Assembly: GCF_038502225.1 (NCBI RefSeq)
Contig: NC_091341.1
Coordinates: forward strand, 4,360,753-4,424,752
DNA: 64,000 bases
Source of the DNA: Cherax quadricarinatus
Taxonomy: Eukaryota; Arthropoda; Malacostraca; Decapoda; Parastacidae
Reading direction: 5' to 3'
Shown here piece after piece: positions 46,255-57,542 of the stretch; within the stretch, counting starts at the first letter, position 1; the number at the start of each line of letters is the position of its first letter. A program made the translations under genes and the position numbers. The notes beneath the pieces were generated by a model, which was not told the origin of the DNA, ran no database searches, and was given only the letters and a program-made list of their open reading frames with translations.

Positions 46255-46289
46255 GGAAACGTTTCGCCACACAGTGGCTTCATCAGTCC
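46255..46289 (-). ncRNA. minimal hammerhead ribozyme candidate
   Basis: GGA, CTGATGA, A, GCCAC-TGT-GTGGC, GAA, ACGT, T, TCC on the minus strand of the left arm. Confidence 0.65.
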
Positions 46290-46447
46290 AATACAAAGAG
46301 GAAGGCGTAAGGAGAGTAGGAGTATGAGGTAATCAGTCCCTCAGCCTGGAGTCGATGTGTTCAGTCCATGGACTGAACACATCGACTCCAGGTTGAGGGA
46401 CTGATTACCTCATACTCCTACTCTCCTTACGCCTTCCTCTTTGTATT

Positions 46448-46482
46448 GGACTGATGAAGCCACTGTGTGGCGAAACGTTTCC
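46448..46482 (+). ncRNA. minimal hammerhead ribozyme candidate
   Basis: Mirror copy of 46255-46289 on the right arm, core CTGATGA at 46451-46457. Confidence 0.65.
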
Positions 46483-46534
46483 TGAATAAAGATTCCCATA
46501 TGCTGCATAAGTGTCTCAATCTTCAATATAGTTA

Positions 46535-47440
46535 GTGCTAGGTTCTGAAATAAACCAAGGTTGGATAACAGTTCTTGTCCTGCAAAACTGATTTGTGTAA
46601 ATACAAACGAATCCTGATGAAGGATCTGGAAGCCTCCACACGTCGATATAGGAAGTCAGGCCTAAAGCTCCCACGAGAAGCTCTCCACTAGTATTATTAA
46701 TCAGATTTTTATTACCCCTCCAGGTTTAATGCTTGTGATTATAATAATGATGTTAAAAATAGTGATCATAATATTGCCAAGGTGTTGCAGCCAGTAATAA
46801 CGTTTTAGAGGTCCACAAAACGTATTTGGAAATTATGAAAAACGTATGATTTTTCCCTCCTGGTAGCCTCTCCTAGCAACTATCTGCACTTGTAATGGCC
46901 ATAAAAATATATTACTGAATATATCATATGATTTTTTTTTTTAAATTACGTGAAATATTAAAAAATTAAGAAAAATACGTCATTTATATATTTCGACGAT
47001 TTAGAGCGTTACGAAGTTTTTTTTATTCTTAAGATAAGCATAATCAAAATACAATCCTCATATAGGAAAAAAATTTACGACGACGTTTCGGTCCAAAGCG
47101 TCGCTATAAGTTCCAGTTTCCTAAGTTCAGGTTATTTGTGTGTTGTTCCAGTCACGGTATTGTGCTTTTTTGTTCTTCATAAAAGTCAAAGTCAAAACTG
47201 AAATTCTTTAGAATACAAAAAAAAAATATACAAATTAGTACCACTATTGATGTTTCCTGAGGAGATGAACTTCTTATTCTTAAGGAAATGAGTTCGAAAT
47301 CTTTTATTGTACTTCTATTTATTTACTAAGCACCAGCATCGTGTTGATTAATTCACGGATGGAGACTCGATCCTCCGTCCCTTAACAACAGGAGACAAAT
47401 CTTTCACTGACATGAATTACTAAACTCATGTTGGGAAGGG
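46535..47440. other. AT-rich; truncated GGTC-family end
   Basis: 47080-47170 has ACGACGTTTCGGTCCAAAG and then TTCAGGTTATTTGTGTGTTG, TTCCAGTCACGGTATTGTGC, the tail also seen at 20655 and 50925. The CTGATGA-equivalent side is missing. Confidence 0.5.
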
Positions 47441-47446
47441 GTGGGT

Positions 47447-47725
<279 letters not shown>

Positions 47726-47789
47726 CACTAACAATGCTTCGATCCACCAAATCCTTGACTGACATGAATTACTAAACTCATGTTAGGAA

Positions 47790-48160
47790 GCACCTAGCCC
47801 GTTGGGGTTATCAGGTACCTGGGAAATGCGAGGAAATTAGGTATAATCTTAGCAAGGGGACAGTCGATCCATTTCCTTGGAGCAAGAGCCACTCAACAGC
47901 TAACGGGAGTGACAAAACTATTAAACGAGAAACAAACATGTCACAAAAGCCTCATTTCGTTCACAGCTGACACAAGACGTCTGAAAGAACAAGTATTTGT
48001 CCTGTGGAGATGATTTAGGGTCGAAAGTTGGGTGAGAAACAGGTCTGCTTGCTGCAAGACCTTCACCATATGCAGGAGACGGTGAGGACCTACTCAAGCA
48101 TGGACAGCTTTGTGCATTTTCCAGCTGGCTGGGTGAATGATACCGTGGTATGGTACGTAA
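47790..48160. other. unassigned sequence
   Basis: No motif or repeat family recognised before the 41-bp array begins. Confidence 0.4.
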
Positions 48161-48164
48161 TGCA

Positions 48165-49262
48165 ACTGCCAGGTGAATGATATCACGGTACGACACGTAC
48201 AGTAACTCGTTGGGTGAATGATACCATGGTACGTCACGTACAGTAACTCGTTGGGTGAATGATACCATGGTACGTCACGTACAGTAACTCACTGGGTGAA
48301 TGATACCATGGTACGTCACGTACAGTAACTCACTGGGTGAACGATACCATGGTACGTCACGTACAGTAACTCACTGGGTGAATGATACCATGGTACGTCA
48401 CGTACAGTAACTCACTGGGTGAACGATACCATGGTACGCCACGTACAGTAACTCACTGGGTGAATGATACCATGGTACGTCACGTACAGTAACTCACTGG
48501 GTGAACGATACCATGGTACGTCACGTACAGTAACTCACTGGGTGAATGATACCATGGTACGTCACGTACAGTAACTCACTGGGTGAACGATACCATGGTA
48601 CGTCACGAACAGTAACTCACTGGGTGAATGATACCATGGTACGTCACGTACAGTAACTCACTGGGTGAACGATACCATGGTACGTCACGTACAGTAACTC
48701 ACTGGGTGAATGATACCATGGTACGTCACGTACAGTAACTCACTGGGTGAACGATACCATGGTACGTCACGAACAGTAACTCACTGGGTGAATGATACCA
48801 TGGTACGTCACGTACAGTAACTCACTGGGTGAACGATACCATGGTACGTCACGTACAGTAACTCACTGGGTGAACGATACCATGGTACGTCACGAACAGT
48901 AACTCACTGGGTGAATGATACCATGGTACGTCAAGTACAGTAACTCACTGGGTGAACGATACCATGGTACGTCACGTACAGTAACTCACTGGGTGAACGA
49001 TACCATGGTACGTCACGAACAGTAACTCACTGGGTGAATGATACCATGGTACGTCAAGTACAGTAACTCACTGGGTGAACGATACCATGGTACGTCAAGT
49101 ACAGTAACTCACTGGGTGAACGATACCATGGTACGTCACGAACAGTAACTCACTGGGTGAATGATACCATGGTACGTCAAGTACAGTAACTCACTGGGTG
49201 AATGATACCATGGTACGTCAAGTACAGTAACTCACTGGGTGAATGATACCATGGTACGTCAC
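48165..49262. repeat. 41-bp minisatellite, about 27 copies, dimeric order
   Basis: Unit GTGAATGATACCATGGTACG + TCACGTACAGTAACTCACTGG. GAATG and GAACG units often alternate, suggesting an 82-bp higher-order unit. ACCATGGT is palindromic in each unit. Confidence 0.95.
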
Positions 49263-49424
49263 TTAATGGCCACAAAGACAACGTCATCACTGCTGTGGTA
49301 AGTGACACTTTAATGTATTAAACATTGTATGTTTATTAATGATGGTATGGCTATTTTTTTAATCTAAATGTTTATGAATTTATATCAAATACATTTATAA
49401 TTTAATAAATAAATGTAGAAGTCT

Positions 49425-49560
49425 TCATAAGGAGACTGGACCACTACCTCAACCAAGTGACAGCTCAATGAGGCTGTGATAGCTATGAGGGCCATCGGGT
49501 ACCCAACAGCAACAGCCTGGCTCAACAGTCATTAGTCTAGCCCCCGGCCGGGATACAGTG
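49425..49560 (+). pseudogene. LINE C-terminal tip
   Basis: RRLDHYLNQVTAQ, stop, GCDSYEGHRVPNSNSLAQQS: same tail domain as 34905 and 38867. Confidence 0.65.
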
Positions 49561-49564
49561 ATAC

Positions 49565-50310
49565 AAAATTCTCGAATTCTGTCATATATGAAGATAATAT
49601 TTAAAATATATGAGAATGCCTCTTCTAATTAAAATATAATATGCAGAATGTCAACGAAATGGCTACATTAGCAATGTTTGAGTGTTTTATTGAGACTATC
49701 AAGCCTCAGCACGAGGGTTTATAAACACCAGTAGTGCAAGCCTGGTTCCAGGCTGGGCTGCGAGGGGAGCCAAACTCTTGTAATCTTTGACAATGGTATT
49801 GGTTTCGGGGGTCATCGCCCCAGCGGTCCGGTCCCAGACCAGACCTCCTGATAAAAGGCCTGGTAAGTAAGGCTATTGGTACTGTTGAAGTAACCGCATC
49901 ATAGCGGTCTGATCAACAACAGTTTACAGAAACTTGCTGGTGAAAATTCTCTGTATATTCTCCTGGTCCGCAGATTCGTCCCGAGTGAAAAACATTTTAG
50001 TACGCTAGTAACATCATGGATGAGGGATTACCTAGTATTTTATCTACTGATGATTTATAGGGTCATAACCCCCTGTTACCAGGTTCCAGATAGTGTCTCC
50101 TGGTACTGCTCTTGGTTTATTATGACATGGATCGCTTCCTTAGTCTTATTCCATATCTAGTGGTGTTCCATACATTGTGAGTCATCTCTTCAATGGTTTC
50201 CAGCATAATTTCCTCCAGCACTTTGGCAGGAATATTGTTGCTTCTAGTACCATTCGTGATATTTTAATGTTAACTTTACCCTCCATCCCAATACTAGGAA
50301 ACACATCCTC
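49565..50310. other. LINE-tail scrap and unassigned sequence
   Basis: 49740-49880 includes GGTTTCGGGGGTCATCGCCC and CGGTCCCAGACCAGACCTCC, the LINE 3' segment. The rest has no recognisable feature. Confidence 0.5.
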
Positions 50311-50520
50311 TGCCTTCCTATTTCTCTTATTACAAATTGTCCATGAATCTTAACGTGAAATCGTCTACAGTAAGAACATTCTTACCATCACTCGTGGCTT
50401 TCCTTGTGTCCTTGATGTCAGGATCCCATTACTATGGCAATACAGTGAAGAAATTTGTAGTCTTAACAAATGTTCCTTCAATCTTCTTCATGTTCAGTTT
50501 TAATACTTTCTTATTCACCA
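50310..50520. repeat. dispersed repeat, inverted copy of 33700-33995
   Basis: Plus frame reads VRTFLPSLVAFLVSLM..HYYGN..KKFVVLTNVPS, homologous to the minus frame at 33730-33939. Confidence 0.7.
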
Positions 50521-50639
50521 TTTTTTCATTCATTGAGTATCTCTAGTATGCTCATACTTGTTGCGAGGATGAATAATCTTGGTCTCTTCTCAGTAAAGCT
50601 GAATCTCCTTACTTCATCAAGCTGTGCATTCATCTAATG

Positions 50640-50985
50640 TAGTGCTCCTGTTTTATGGTCTTTGACACCACCACCACAACTACTACTACCTTCTCTGCTA
50701 ACTTTGACTCCCACTTTCTGTTTTGCTTCCTTTTCTCTATTTTTCTGGCCCGTCAAGGGCCAGAAAAACACCTGCCTTACCTCTAGCACTATTCCTACTT
50801 CCCTTGTCCCGCCCCTACCAGCCGGCATATATAAACTGGCTCCTCCTCTCCTCCCTGTTAGTGTGACTTCGTAAATGGTCCAAGTCGGACCGAAACGTCG
50901 TCGAAAGCTACTTTTTCTTGTTCGGGTTATTTGTGTATTGTTCCAATCACCGTATTATACCTTTTAGTTATTTTACAATTATTAT
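50640..50985 (+). mobile_element. GGTC-family element with TATA-like motif and hammerhead-like segment
   Basis: CATATATAAA at 50826-50835, hammerhead-like segment 50864-50903, then TTCGGGTTATTTGTGTATTG and TTCCAATCACCGTATTATAC. The same 3' tail follows the segment at 20589. No ORF. Confidence 0.55.
50864..50903 (+). ncRNA. hammerhead-like segment (GGTC family)
   Basis: TGAC 50864-50867, TTCGTAAAT, perfect hairpin GGTCC-AAGTC-GGACC 50877-50891, GAAA, CGTC, GTCG 50900-50903. Stems pair, but the core between stem I and stem II is not CTGATGA, so this is related in layout and probably inactive. Confidence 0.4.
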
Positions 50986-51146
50986 TATTATTATTGGTAA
51001 TTATGAAAGCCCAGGGATAAAAAACTTTAATCAAAGTCACCCGTTATGAATAATTTACACCGGAGACTAATTATAATTTAAGCTCATTTTAATTTTAACT
51101 CATTTTAATGTTAATTGGTAAAGAAGGAAGAGTTGGTAATTATTTT

Positions 51147-51445
51147 TACTTAACTGGTGACACTTTGTGAGTCTGGGAGTAGACCTAACTGGTGACACTT
51201 TGTGAGTCTGGGAGTAGACCTAACTGGTGACACTTTGTGAGTCTGGGAGTAGACCTAACTGGTGACACTTTGTGAGTCTGGGAGTAGACCTAACTGGTGA
51301 CACTTTGTGAGTCTGGGAGTAGACCTAATTGGTGACACTTTGTGAGTCTGGGAGTAGACCTTACTGGTGATACTTTGTGAGTCTGGGAGTAGACCTTACT
51401 GGTGACACTTTGTGAGTCTGAGAGTAGACCCTACTGGTGACACTG
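51147..51445. repeat. 35-bp minisatellite, about 8 copies
   Basis: Unit TAACTGGTGACACTTTGTGA + GTCTGGGAGTAGACC. Confidence 0.95.
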
Positions 51446-51582
51446 AGTGTGCTTACGATACTACACAAGCAGGTACAAGTGTGTCAACCTCCTGGTGCTG
51501 GGCTCTAGGTTAGCGGTAGACTCTGGAACACAGACTTTCTCAGCTGACACTCAATTACACCAACTGAGATTCCACATAGGAA

Positions 51583-51990
51583 GGTGGTGGTGGTGGTGGT
51601 GGTGGTGGTGGTGGTAGTCGTATTAGTAGTAGTAGTAGTAGTGGTGGTGGTGGTGTTTGTAGTAGTGGTGGTGGTATTTGTAGTAGTGGTGGTGGTGGTG
51701 GTATTTGTAGTAGTAGTGGTAGTCCTAGTAGTGGTGGTGGTGGTAAAAGTAGCAGAAGTAGAAGTGATGGTAGTAGTAATAGCAGTAGTAATAGTAGTAG
51801 CAATAGTAATAACAGAAGTAATAGCAGTAGTAATAGTAGTAGCAATAGTAATAGCAGTAGCAATAGCAGTAGAAGTAGTAATAGTACTAATAGTAGTATT
51901 AATAATAGCAGTAGTAATAGTAGTAGCAGTAGTAATAGTAGTAGTATTAGTAGTAACAGTAGCAATAGTAACAGTAGTAGTAAACGTAAC
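51583..51990. repeat. (GGT)/(AGT)n trinucleotide array
   Basis: GGT-rich on the left, AGTAAT/AGCAAT-rich on the right; open Val-rich and Leu-rich frames are artefacts. Confidence 0.95.
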
Positions 51991-52324
51991 TTTTACAGAG
52001 CACTATGACTAAATCACTCGGTGCTCATATCCATAAAATTATATATAACACAGACACACACGAAAAAAGAATTACCAAACAAGTAACGAACATAAACACT
52101 CGATAGAAATGAATACTATCATACCTAGTTAAAACAACCAGCATCAGTAAAAAATGGATTATTAATGTCAAATGACTCTCCTAATAGTTCGCCGAGGTCC
52201 TTACAGGTACCTCGGTAATTATGAAAGAACCAGGAAGAAGGCAGAAAGGCCTAAGCCCAGGGAAAACTGGTAAAATTATGTTCCACAGTCAGTGGCACGT
52301 CGCAAACCACAAATGTGAAGGTGG

Positions 52325-52675
52325 CCGCCATGTGATGGTTCCTAGTTTATCGTCATGTGATGGTTCCTAGTTTATCATGTGATGGTTCCTAGTTTACAGT
52401 CATGTGATGAAGCTTCCGAGTTTACCGTCATGTGATGATGTTTCCTAGTTTACCGTCATATTATGGTTCCTAGTTTACCGCCAGGTGACGGTTCCTAGTT
52501 TACTGCCATGTGATGGTTCCTAGTTTACCGTCATGTGATAATGGTTCCTAGTTTACCGTAATGTGACGGTTCCTAGTTTACCACCATGTGACGGTTCCTA
52601 GTTTACCACCATGTGACGGTTCCTAGTTTATCGTCATGTGATGGTTCCTAGTTTACCGCCGTGTGATGGTTCGTA
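52325..52675. repeat. about 25-bp minisatellite, about 14 copies
   Basis: Variants of CATGTGATGGTTCCTAGTTT + ACCGT. Confidence 0.9.
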
Positions 52676-52679
52676 AGTC

Positions 52680-53260
52680 TCAGACTCCAGCAGCTGTGCA
52701 ATGTACATGGAGTAAATAGCGTTACAACGCATTTTAGAACGTGTTGTGTACCAGAAGCCACAAGAGGTTCTCCATACACTGTACCCAAAGTTAACACATT
52801 TCCAGCTAGCTATCACACCAAATATTCACCAGAGCCCCAGACACACAAAGCCCCTAGAAAACTTACTTTCCATAAGCTGTGTTTTGGGCATGCTAGACTC
52901 CTTGGAACTTTAAGGAGACGTTAAGCTCAGTATGTGGTAGGTGGAACTTAATACCGAGGATTGCAACGAGGTGCAGTACGCCAAAGTCGCAGTGAACTAA
53001 AGTGACGGAATGTGTTACAGTCACTGAATAAGCACTAAAACTGATGCATTGCAGCTTTAATTACTTAGCTGGTCGGGTCTATATCCAAGCTGTCAATCCA
53101 AACTATTCTAATTGCTCTCATGCTAGTTGCGCATGCCGATACGCGGACTAGGTTGGCTAATGTTCTACCTACACTGATTTATTGGTCTTGCAGATCATGA
53201 TTGACTTTCGAAACGACAATAGTCATAATTTTGAAGTTTGTAACAATGGCCATTAACATT
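52680..53260. other. unassigned sequence
   Basis: No motif recognised. It may extend the retroelement remnant at 53270-53640, but I see no support. Confidence 0.35.
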
Positions 53261-53269
53261 ATCTAGCTT

Positions 53270-53640
53270 CTTACAATGACCACGCTGAAGACGTTGGTTT
53301 TTGACTACGAGGCGCTGTTTGCTCTATTTAGTGTCACCTGACTTGTGGTCTCTCCACGACCTCCGGGCATAGGTGCACAGAACCTATCATTACTGCTGTT
53401 GCGGTTACCTCTGTGCCGATAACGAACATAACAATTTGGTCTTGGCGTTAGTTCTGATACAACTACATTGCTCCGAGATTGAACAAATGGTCTGTGTGGC
53501 GCTCCTCGCTTGTATCCTCCAATGCGATTGCTTCCACGATTAATGTGTACTATGTCCTCAAGATTTTACTGGGCATCATCATTGGTGCTGGAGACAGTCT
53601 TCTAGCTGGACCAGTGTCTCAAGCACCCATATAATAGAAG
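53270..53640 (-). pseudogene. possible retroelement gag/nucleocapsid remnant
   Basis: The minus frame from 53640 reads EDIVHINRGSNRIGGYKRGA and RPNCYVRYRHRGNRNSSNDR + FCAP: a basic Arg/Gly/Asn-rich stretch with an incomplete C..H..C pattern reminiscent of a nucleocapsid zinc knuckle. There is no complete knuckle and no adjacent enzyme domain. Weak call. Confidence 0.3.
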
Positions 53641-53643
53641 CAT

Positions 53644-53720
<77 letters not shown>
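53644..53720. repeat. (TA)n microsatellite
   Basis: About 38 TA dinucleotides. Confidence 0.95.
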
Positions 53721-53724
<4 letters not shown>

Positions 53725-53744
53725 CAGTAACAACACTGCGCTAC

Positions 53745-53842
53745 CCAAGGACTCGAACCCATGTTGTACTGGCTTGCCTCATTGTGAACGAGAGCCACAG
53801 GACGCTTTAACCCACAGGACCACCAAATCCTACAAGAATGGC
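53745..53842 (-). mobile_element. tRNA-derived SINE
   Basis: Minus strand: GGTGGTCCTGTGGGTTAAAG (A-box region) and B box GGGTTCGAGTCC about 60 bp downstream, followed by TTGGGTAGCGCAGTG. Confidence 0.65.
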
Positions 53843-53954
53843 GCAGCCAGCAGAGCTGGCTGTTTTACCGCCATCCGAGGACATACGGAGGCGTGAGAGC
53901 TAAGCTAATTTCATTCTCCCTGTTTGGTGTACTAGCCTCACGAGGAGCATATAT

Positions 53955-54050
53955 ATATTATTGCAACCACGAACGAGTGGTATTGATCAATAACATTGCG
54001 CTAGAGCAATGTTGTTATTGATCAATACCACTCGTTCGTGGTAACAATAT
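53955..54050. repeat. foldback palindrome
   Basis: Arms of about 42 bp: TTGCAACCACGAACGAGTGG + TATTGATCAATAACATTGCG and its inverse, meeting near 54003, flanked by AT-rich ATATTA sequence. Confidence 0.8.
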
Positions 54051-54129
54051 TATATATTGTTCCAGTAAGACAAAGAGTGGAAGCATTAGCAATATAGTAC
54101 ACTGTAGGCATACGAGGGTATATTACATG

Positions 54130-54452
54130 TATATGTCGTGTCGAATAGGTAAAACTGGTCAGTCTGCAAGAACTCGTTTAAAATTAAGTTTTTCCTAAAT
54201 TTTCTCTTACACGTTTAAAGATATATTTTTTTTATTTATGTTAATGTAAAAAATAATAATTTTGTACAAAAATAACCTTATAAAAACTTACCTGACCTTA
54301 TTTTAACAAACTCAATTTAATTAAAATTAATCCAACTTAATATATTTTAGATAAGTTTACAATAATTTAATAAACAAACACAATGAAATATTTTTTTTCG
54401 TTACGTTAAGAATGATTTTTGTGAAATTATCGTTTGATTTAAGCCAAAATCA

Positions 54453-54456
<4 letters not shown>
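54130..54456 (-). mobile_element. TIR element, minus copy truncated by (TA)n
   Basis: Starts TGTCGTGTCGAATAGGTAAA at the left; the right end stops at AGCCAAAATCACAAAATATA, where the TA tract 54457-54540 begins. Confidence 0.75.

Positions 54457-54540
<84 letters not shown>
54457..54540. repeat. (TA)n microsatellite
   Basis: About 42 TA dinucleotides. Confidence 0.95.
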
Positions 54541-54541
<1 letters not shown>

Positions 54542-54719
54542 TGGAAAATGAATTGAAAATTCTGTCAAATCATAATTTATTTTATTCATGCAAAGAAATT
54601 GAAATATTTACGATATTTTGCACATGTCTTTGAGAAAAATAGTACTAAGTGAAGTGAAACAGTCACATTATATGGATATCTAAACTCACTCACTATCCAA
54701 ACACTCAGGACCAGTAAGA

Positions 54720-55770
54720 CCATTATCAAGAGCCATGTAGCCTTCACTCACCTCTTTTGAACTTTCCTCAAAGAGGAAGAGGTGTCAAGATATAAGATAC
54801 AGAGTATCCTCCATCTTGACCCCTGATCACAAGCACAGCTGGGCGCTTACTCAACACTGACTTGTTACCTTCTCTGAGATAACCATATCCCTTAATAAAT
54901 GTCGAAGTCACAGGTGAACAGAGGTCCAAACTCCATCTGCCAGCGCTGACCAATCATCAAGAGACGTAGAAAAATGCTCTCAAGGTCGATGACAGACTCA
55001 ACCTTGTTGCTCTTGTCATGTTTCTTAACGTCCATCGTCTTGATTAGGTAATAAAATCCATCAAGGAGACAAGTAATGTACTTGTTCTCCATTTTTTCTC
55101 CAATCACAATGGAATCAGCCACATCCACTTCAGCAGCGGCAATTTGGACTGTGACGGGACTGTACAAATGAGACCGATGATCCCCCAGTGATGAGACAGT
55201 GTCCCACTTCCACGACACTTAGACCCGATCAACTACATCTACGACACACCGGCGCTTCAACTCTTCCTTGTGCTGACCTGGTCAATCAGTAGGGTTGATG
55301 TAGTCCATGCAGACTGTCACGTGCACCAGTGAATGGAAAAAACATCAACACACTAAGAAACAAGCTCAACAGACAGTCATGGCCTTGAAAGCTCAGTTGT
55401 CAATCTTGATGGCGGTCTACTCTCCAGACTGGTCACCAGCGAAGTACTGATACCTCATGGTGTAGACAGACAAAGCGCCTGACTAAATCTACCTTGATCT
55501 CAGCTGGTACTGGCTAAGATAAGGTGGAAGTTAAATACACATTTTTCGATTTGCACACATCTCATCAACAATCTCACAGCTCCATCATCAAACACTGAAG
55601 TATGATCAGCATGCACATTGTCCTAAACTTATCATAACACAAAACATGATACAGTCCCTCAGCTGCAGCTAAATCATACTCCTCATTACGTCTCATACCA
55701 ACGTCCTCACCCCGCCACATTCTTATGGTCATCGAAGTAATCTTATACAACACATTTTTTTCCCACAATG
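54720..55770 (-). pseudogene. unidentified decayed protein-coding region
   Basis: Minus strand. From 55768: WEKNVLYKITSMTIRMWRGE, EEYDLAAAEGLYHVL (65 codons). Then, around 55460-55260, a frame with several isolated stops reads VYTMRYQYFAGDQSGE, FHSLVHVTVCMDYINPTD, GQHKEELKRRCVVDVV, and continues in the same frame across a TAA into 55218-54892 (VSWKWDTVSSLGDHRSHLYS ... ENKYITCLLDGFYYLIK). Near 54900 a shift leads to KGYGYLREGNKSVLSKRPAV and VLVIRGQDGGYSVSYIL. Amino-acid usage is varied and protein-like, unlike the repeat ORFs. I do not recognise the family; a host pseudogene or an integrated DNA-virus gene are both possible. Confidence 0.5.
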
Positions 55771-55807
55771 TTATTACCCCATCCCACCTGTCAGGATTAT
55801 TTACAAT

Positions 55808-56030
55808 GGCATAAAATACCTACAAGTTGAAGATTAAGACACACATGAAACAGATGGATATCTTTTTTCATGAAATGTTTCGCCTACACAGTAGTCTTCT
55901 TCAGTCAAATAAAAAAGGAAACAGTAGTCATGATGTAAATATGAAATCAGTCCCTCAATCTTGGAAAAAAAAAAGTATTTGAGTTGGTCAGTCCCTTAGT
56001 TTCGATAAGAGTTCATGGAGCTGAAATCTT
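55808..56030 (-). mobile_element. foldback/hammerhead-type element
   Basis: Terminal GGCATAAAATACCTACAAG and TTAAGACACACATG at the left; ATCAGTCCCTCAATCTTGG block at about 55935. Confidence 0.65.
55868..55907 (-). ncRNA. hammerhead candidate (CTGAAGA core)
   Basis: Minus strand: TGA, CTGAAGA, A, hairpin GACTAC-TGT-GTAGGC, GAA, ACAT, T, TCA. The natural hammerhead allows any base at core position 7, so CTGAAGA is acceptable. TGA/TCA closes stem I; stem III pairing is weak (C-A). Confidence 0.5.
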
Positions 56031-56054
56031 AATTCACATATAACCCCAACTTTT

Positions 56055-56760
56055 TGAAGAAGACTCCGGGTGACGTTTCGGTTTATATTATCATCAAATC
56101 ACAAATCTAGGACGGATCGAAACGTTATCCATAGTCCTCTCTCGAAGCTGCCTTATTTGTGAATTGTTTCAGCTACAGGATTGAAACTTATTCATTTCAG
56201 GGTTACTTAGCCACACGAACAACAGTGTCTTAGTAAAAACTGAAAAGGTACAATAGCGTGCAAGTTATTTGTGTTGAGTCGCAGTCATTGTATTCTCTAC
56301 AAGACTGACACCAGTCACTAACGAAACAACACAAGTGACGCTACTAGTCATTGGAGCAACACAACACCAGTGACACCAGTCATCAATAGAGCAACACAAC
56401 GTCAATGGATCAACACAACAAGAACACCACCACATATTCTAGGAGAACAAGAAACCTTAGCAACCTGCACATAACCTGAAGATGAAAACGAAGAAGACTT
56501 GAAAGGCCTCTACTGCATTTTTTCACCAACTTCAGGAAGTCACCAGACACAAATACGCTTCCAACAACAATAGTCAGGATTTACACAATTCCTTGTGGGG
56601 CAGATGTGACAAAGTCTGTGTTCCTGAAACTGTCATAGACTTCGCAACTCGCGCTAATAAATACAAGAGAGCTTCCAGAGTTGATAATTTGAACAAGGAA
56701 TGCATTATGCATCAGAATTTACATAACATCATGCAACAAGATCACAGTAAACAGGTGATA
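56055..56760. other. decayed GGTC-family segments and short tandem repeat
   Basis: 56070-56180 contains GGTGACGTTTCGG and later GGACGGATCGAAACG + TTATCC with the family tail TTATTTGTGAATTGTTTCAG. 56285-56420 is a loose repeat of CACCAGTCA / GCAACACAACA. No gene. Confidence 0.5.
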
Positions 56761-56799
56761 TTATAATATGCAAAATAATCACTGCGAAAAAATAATGAA

Positions 56800-56839
56800 T
56801 ATCCAGGCAATTTCATAATTTCTCACATTATCAAGGATA
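56800..56839 (-). ncRNA. hammerhead-like segment (GCGC family), stem I compensated
   Basis: Minus strand: TATCC, TTGATAA, T, GTGA-GAAA-TTAT, GAA, ATTGCCT, GGATA. TATCC/GGATA is a five-pair stem I with a different sequence from the TTCC/GGAA of the sister copies; stem III has decayed. Confidence 0.5.
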
Positions 56840-56840
56840 T

Positions 56841-56877
56841 GTCCTGATAATGTGAAAAATCACGAAAGCGCTTGGAT
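56841..56877 (+). ncRNA. hammerhead-like segment (GCGC family)
   Basis: CTGATAA core at 56844-56850, T, GTGA-AAAA-TCAC, GAA, AGCGCT, T, GGAT. Core position 3 is C with A at 8, a mismatch; forms a head-to-head pair with 56800-56839. Confidence 0.45.
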
Positions 56878-57186
56878 TTTCACTATTTTTTTCTCCCAGT
56901 CGTTGTTTTGCACCTAACATCACAAAATAAACTAAGTCAGAATTAAGTCATCCAACATAATTATCCAATACAAAAGGAGTTTTTAGCTGTCCAAACGTCA
57001 TTTCTTCTCTACACCTTCACTAGACACATATACTTCCGGCTCTTCATTTTTCAAAATTAATTATGTATCTTAGAGGCTGCAACGTATTGTTAGTTTCTAA
57101 AATTTCATTTTGTATCTCGCATACAATATGGGGTATTTATTTTCCTTTGTTGTATTACAACATCACGTGTAGCTAGAAATCAATCA

Positions 57187-57187
<1 letters not shown>

Positions 57188-57239
<52 letters not shown>

Positions 57240-57242
57240 TCT
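57188..57242. repeat. (CT)n microsatellite
   Basis: CTCT runs with single TGT breaks. Confidence 0.9.
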
Positions 57243-57459
57243 ATAGAACAAGGAGGGGGGTGGGGCCCCCGACACACCTTCATGAATACAAAAAGTATAA
57301 TCCATGCGTCCCCCGGCGCTGGTGTGTTCTCGTTTAATATCAATAAAAGATCCTCCGATCTTTATTTTAGGGAATTTAGCGATCCCTGGGGACTGCTCCA
57401 GTCTCAGGAAAAACTTTCACTTGTCACCAGGTGAGAACTCTGTGTAATTAATACAGGGG

Positions 57460-57495
57460 CGCGCGCGCGCACACACACACACACGCACGCACGCA

Positions 57496-57541
<46 letters not shown>
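57460..57541. repeat. (GC)n/(CA)n microsatellite
   Basis: GCGCGC then CACA and CACG repeats, ending where the LINE reading begins. Confidence 0.9.

Positions 57542-57542
<1 letters not shown>

Larger units (their letters stand above)
46186..46530. mobile_element. near-perfect palindromic pair of foldback/hammerhead elements
   Basis: Arms 46211-46368 and 46369-46526 (158 bp each) meet at CCATGG; paired positions sum to 46737 at both ends. Each arm contains a hammerhead, AATAAAGATTCCC and the GAGGGACTGATTACCTCA block. 46186-46210 is the terminal AAAAACCGACAAG segment. Confidence 0.9.

Noticed and set aside
51555..52012. Poly-leucine and poly-valine frames
   Set aside because: Trinucleotide repeat translations.
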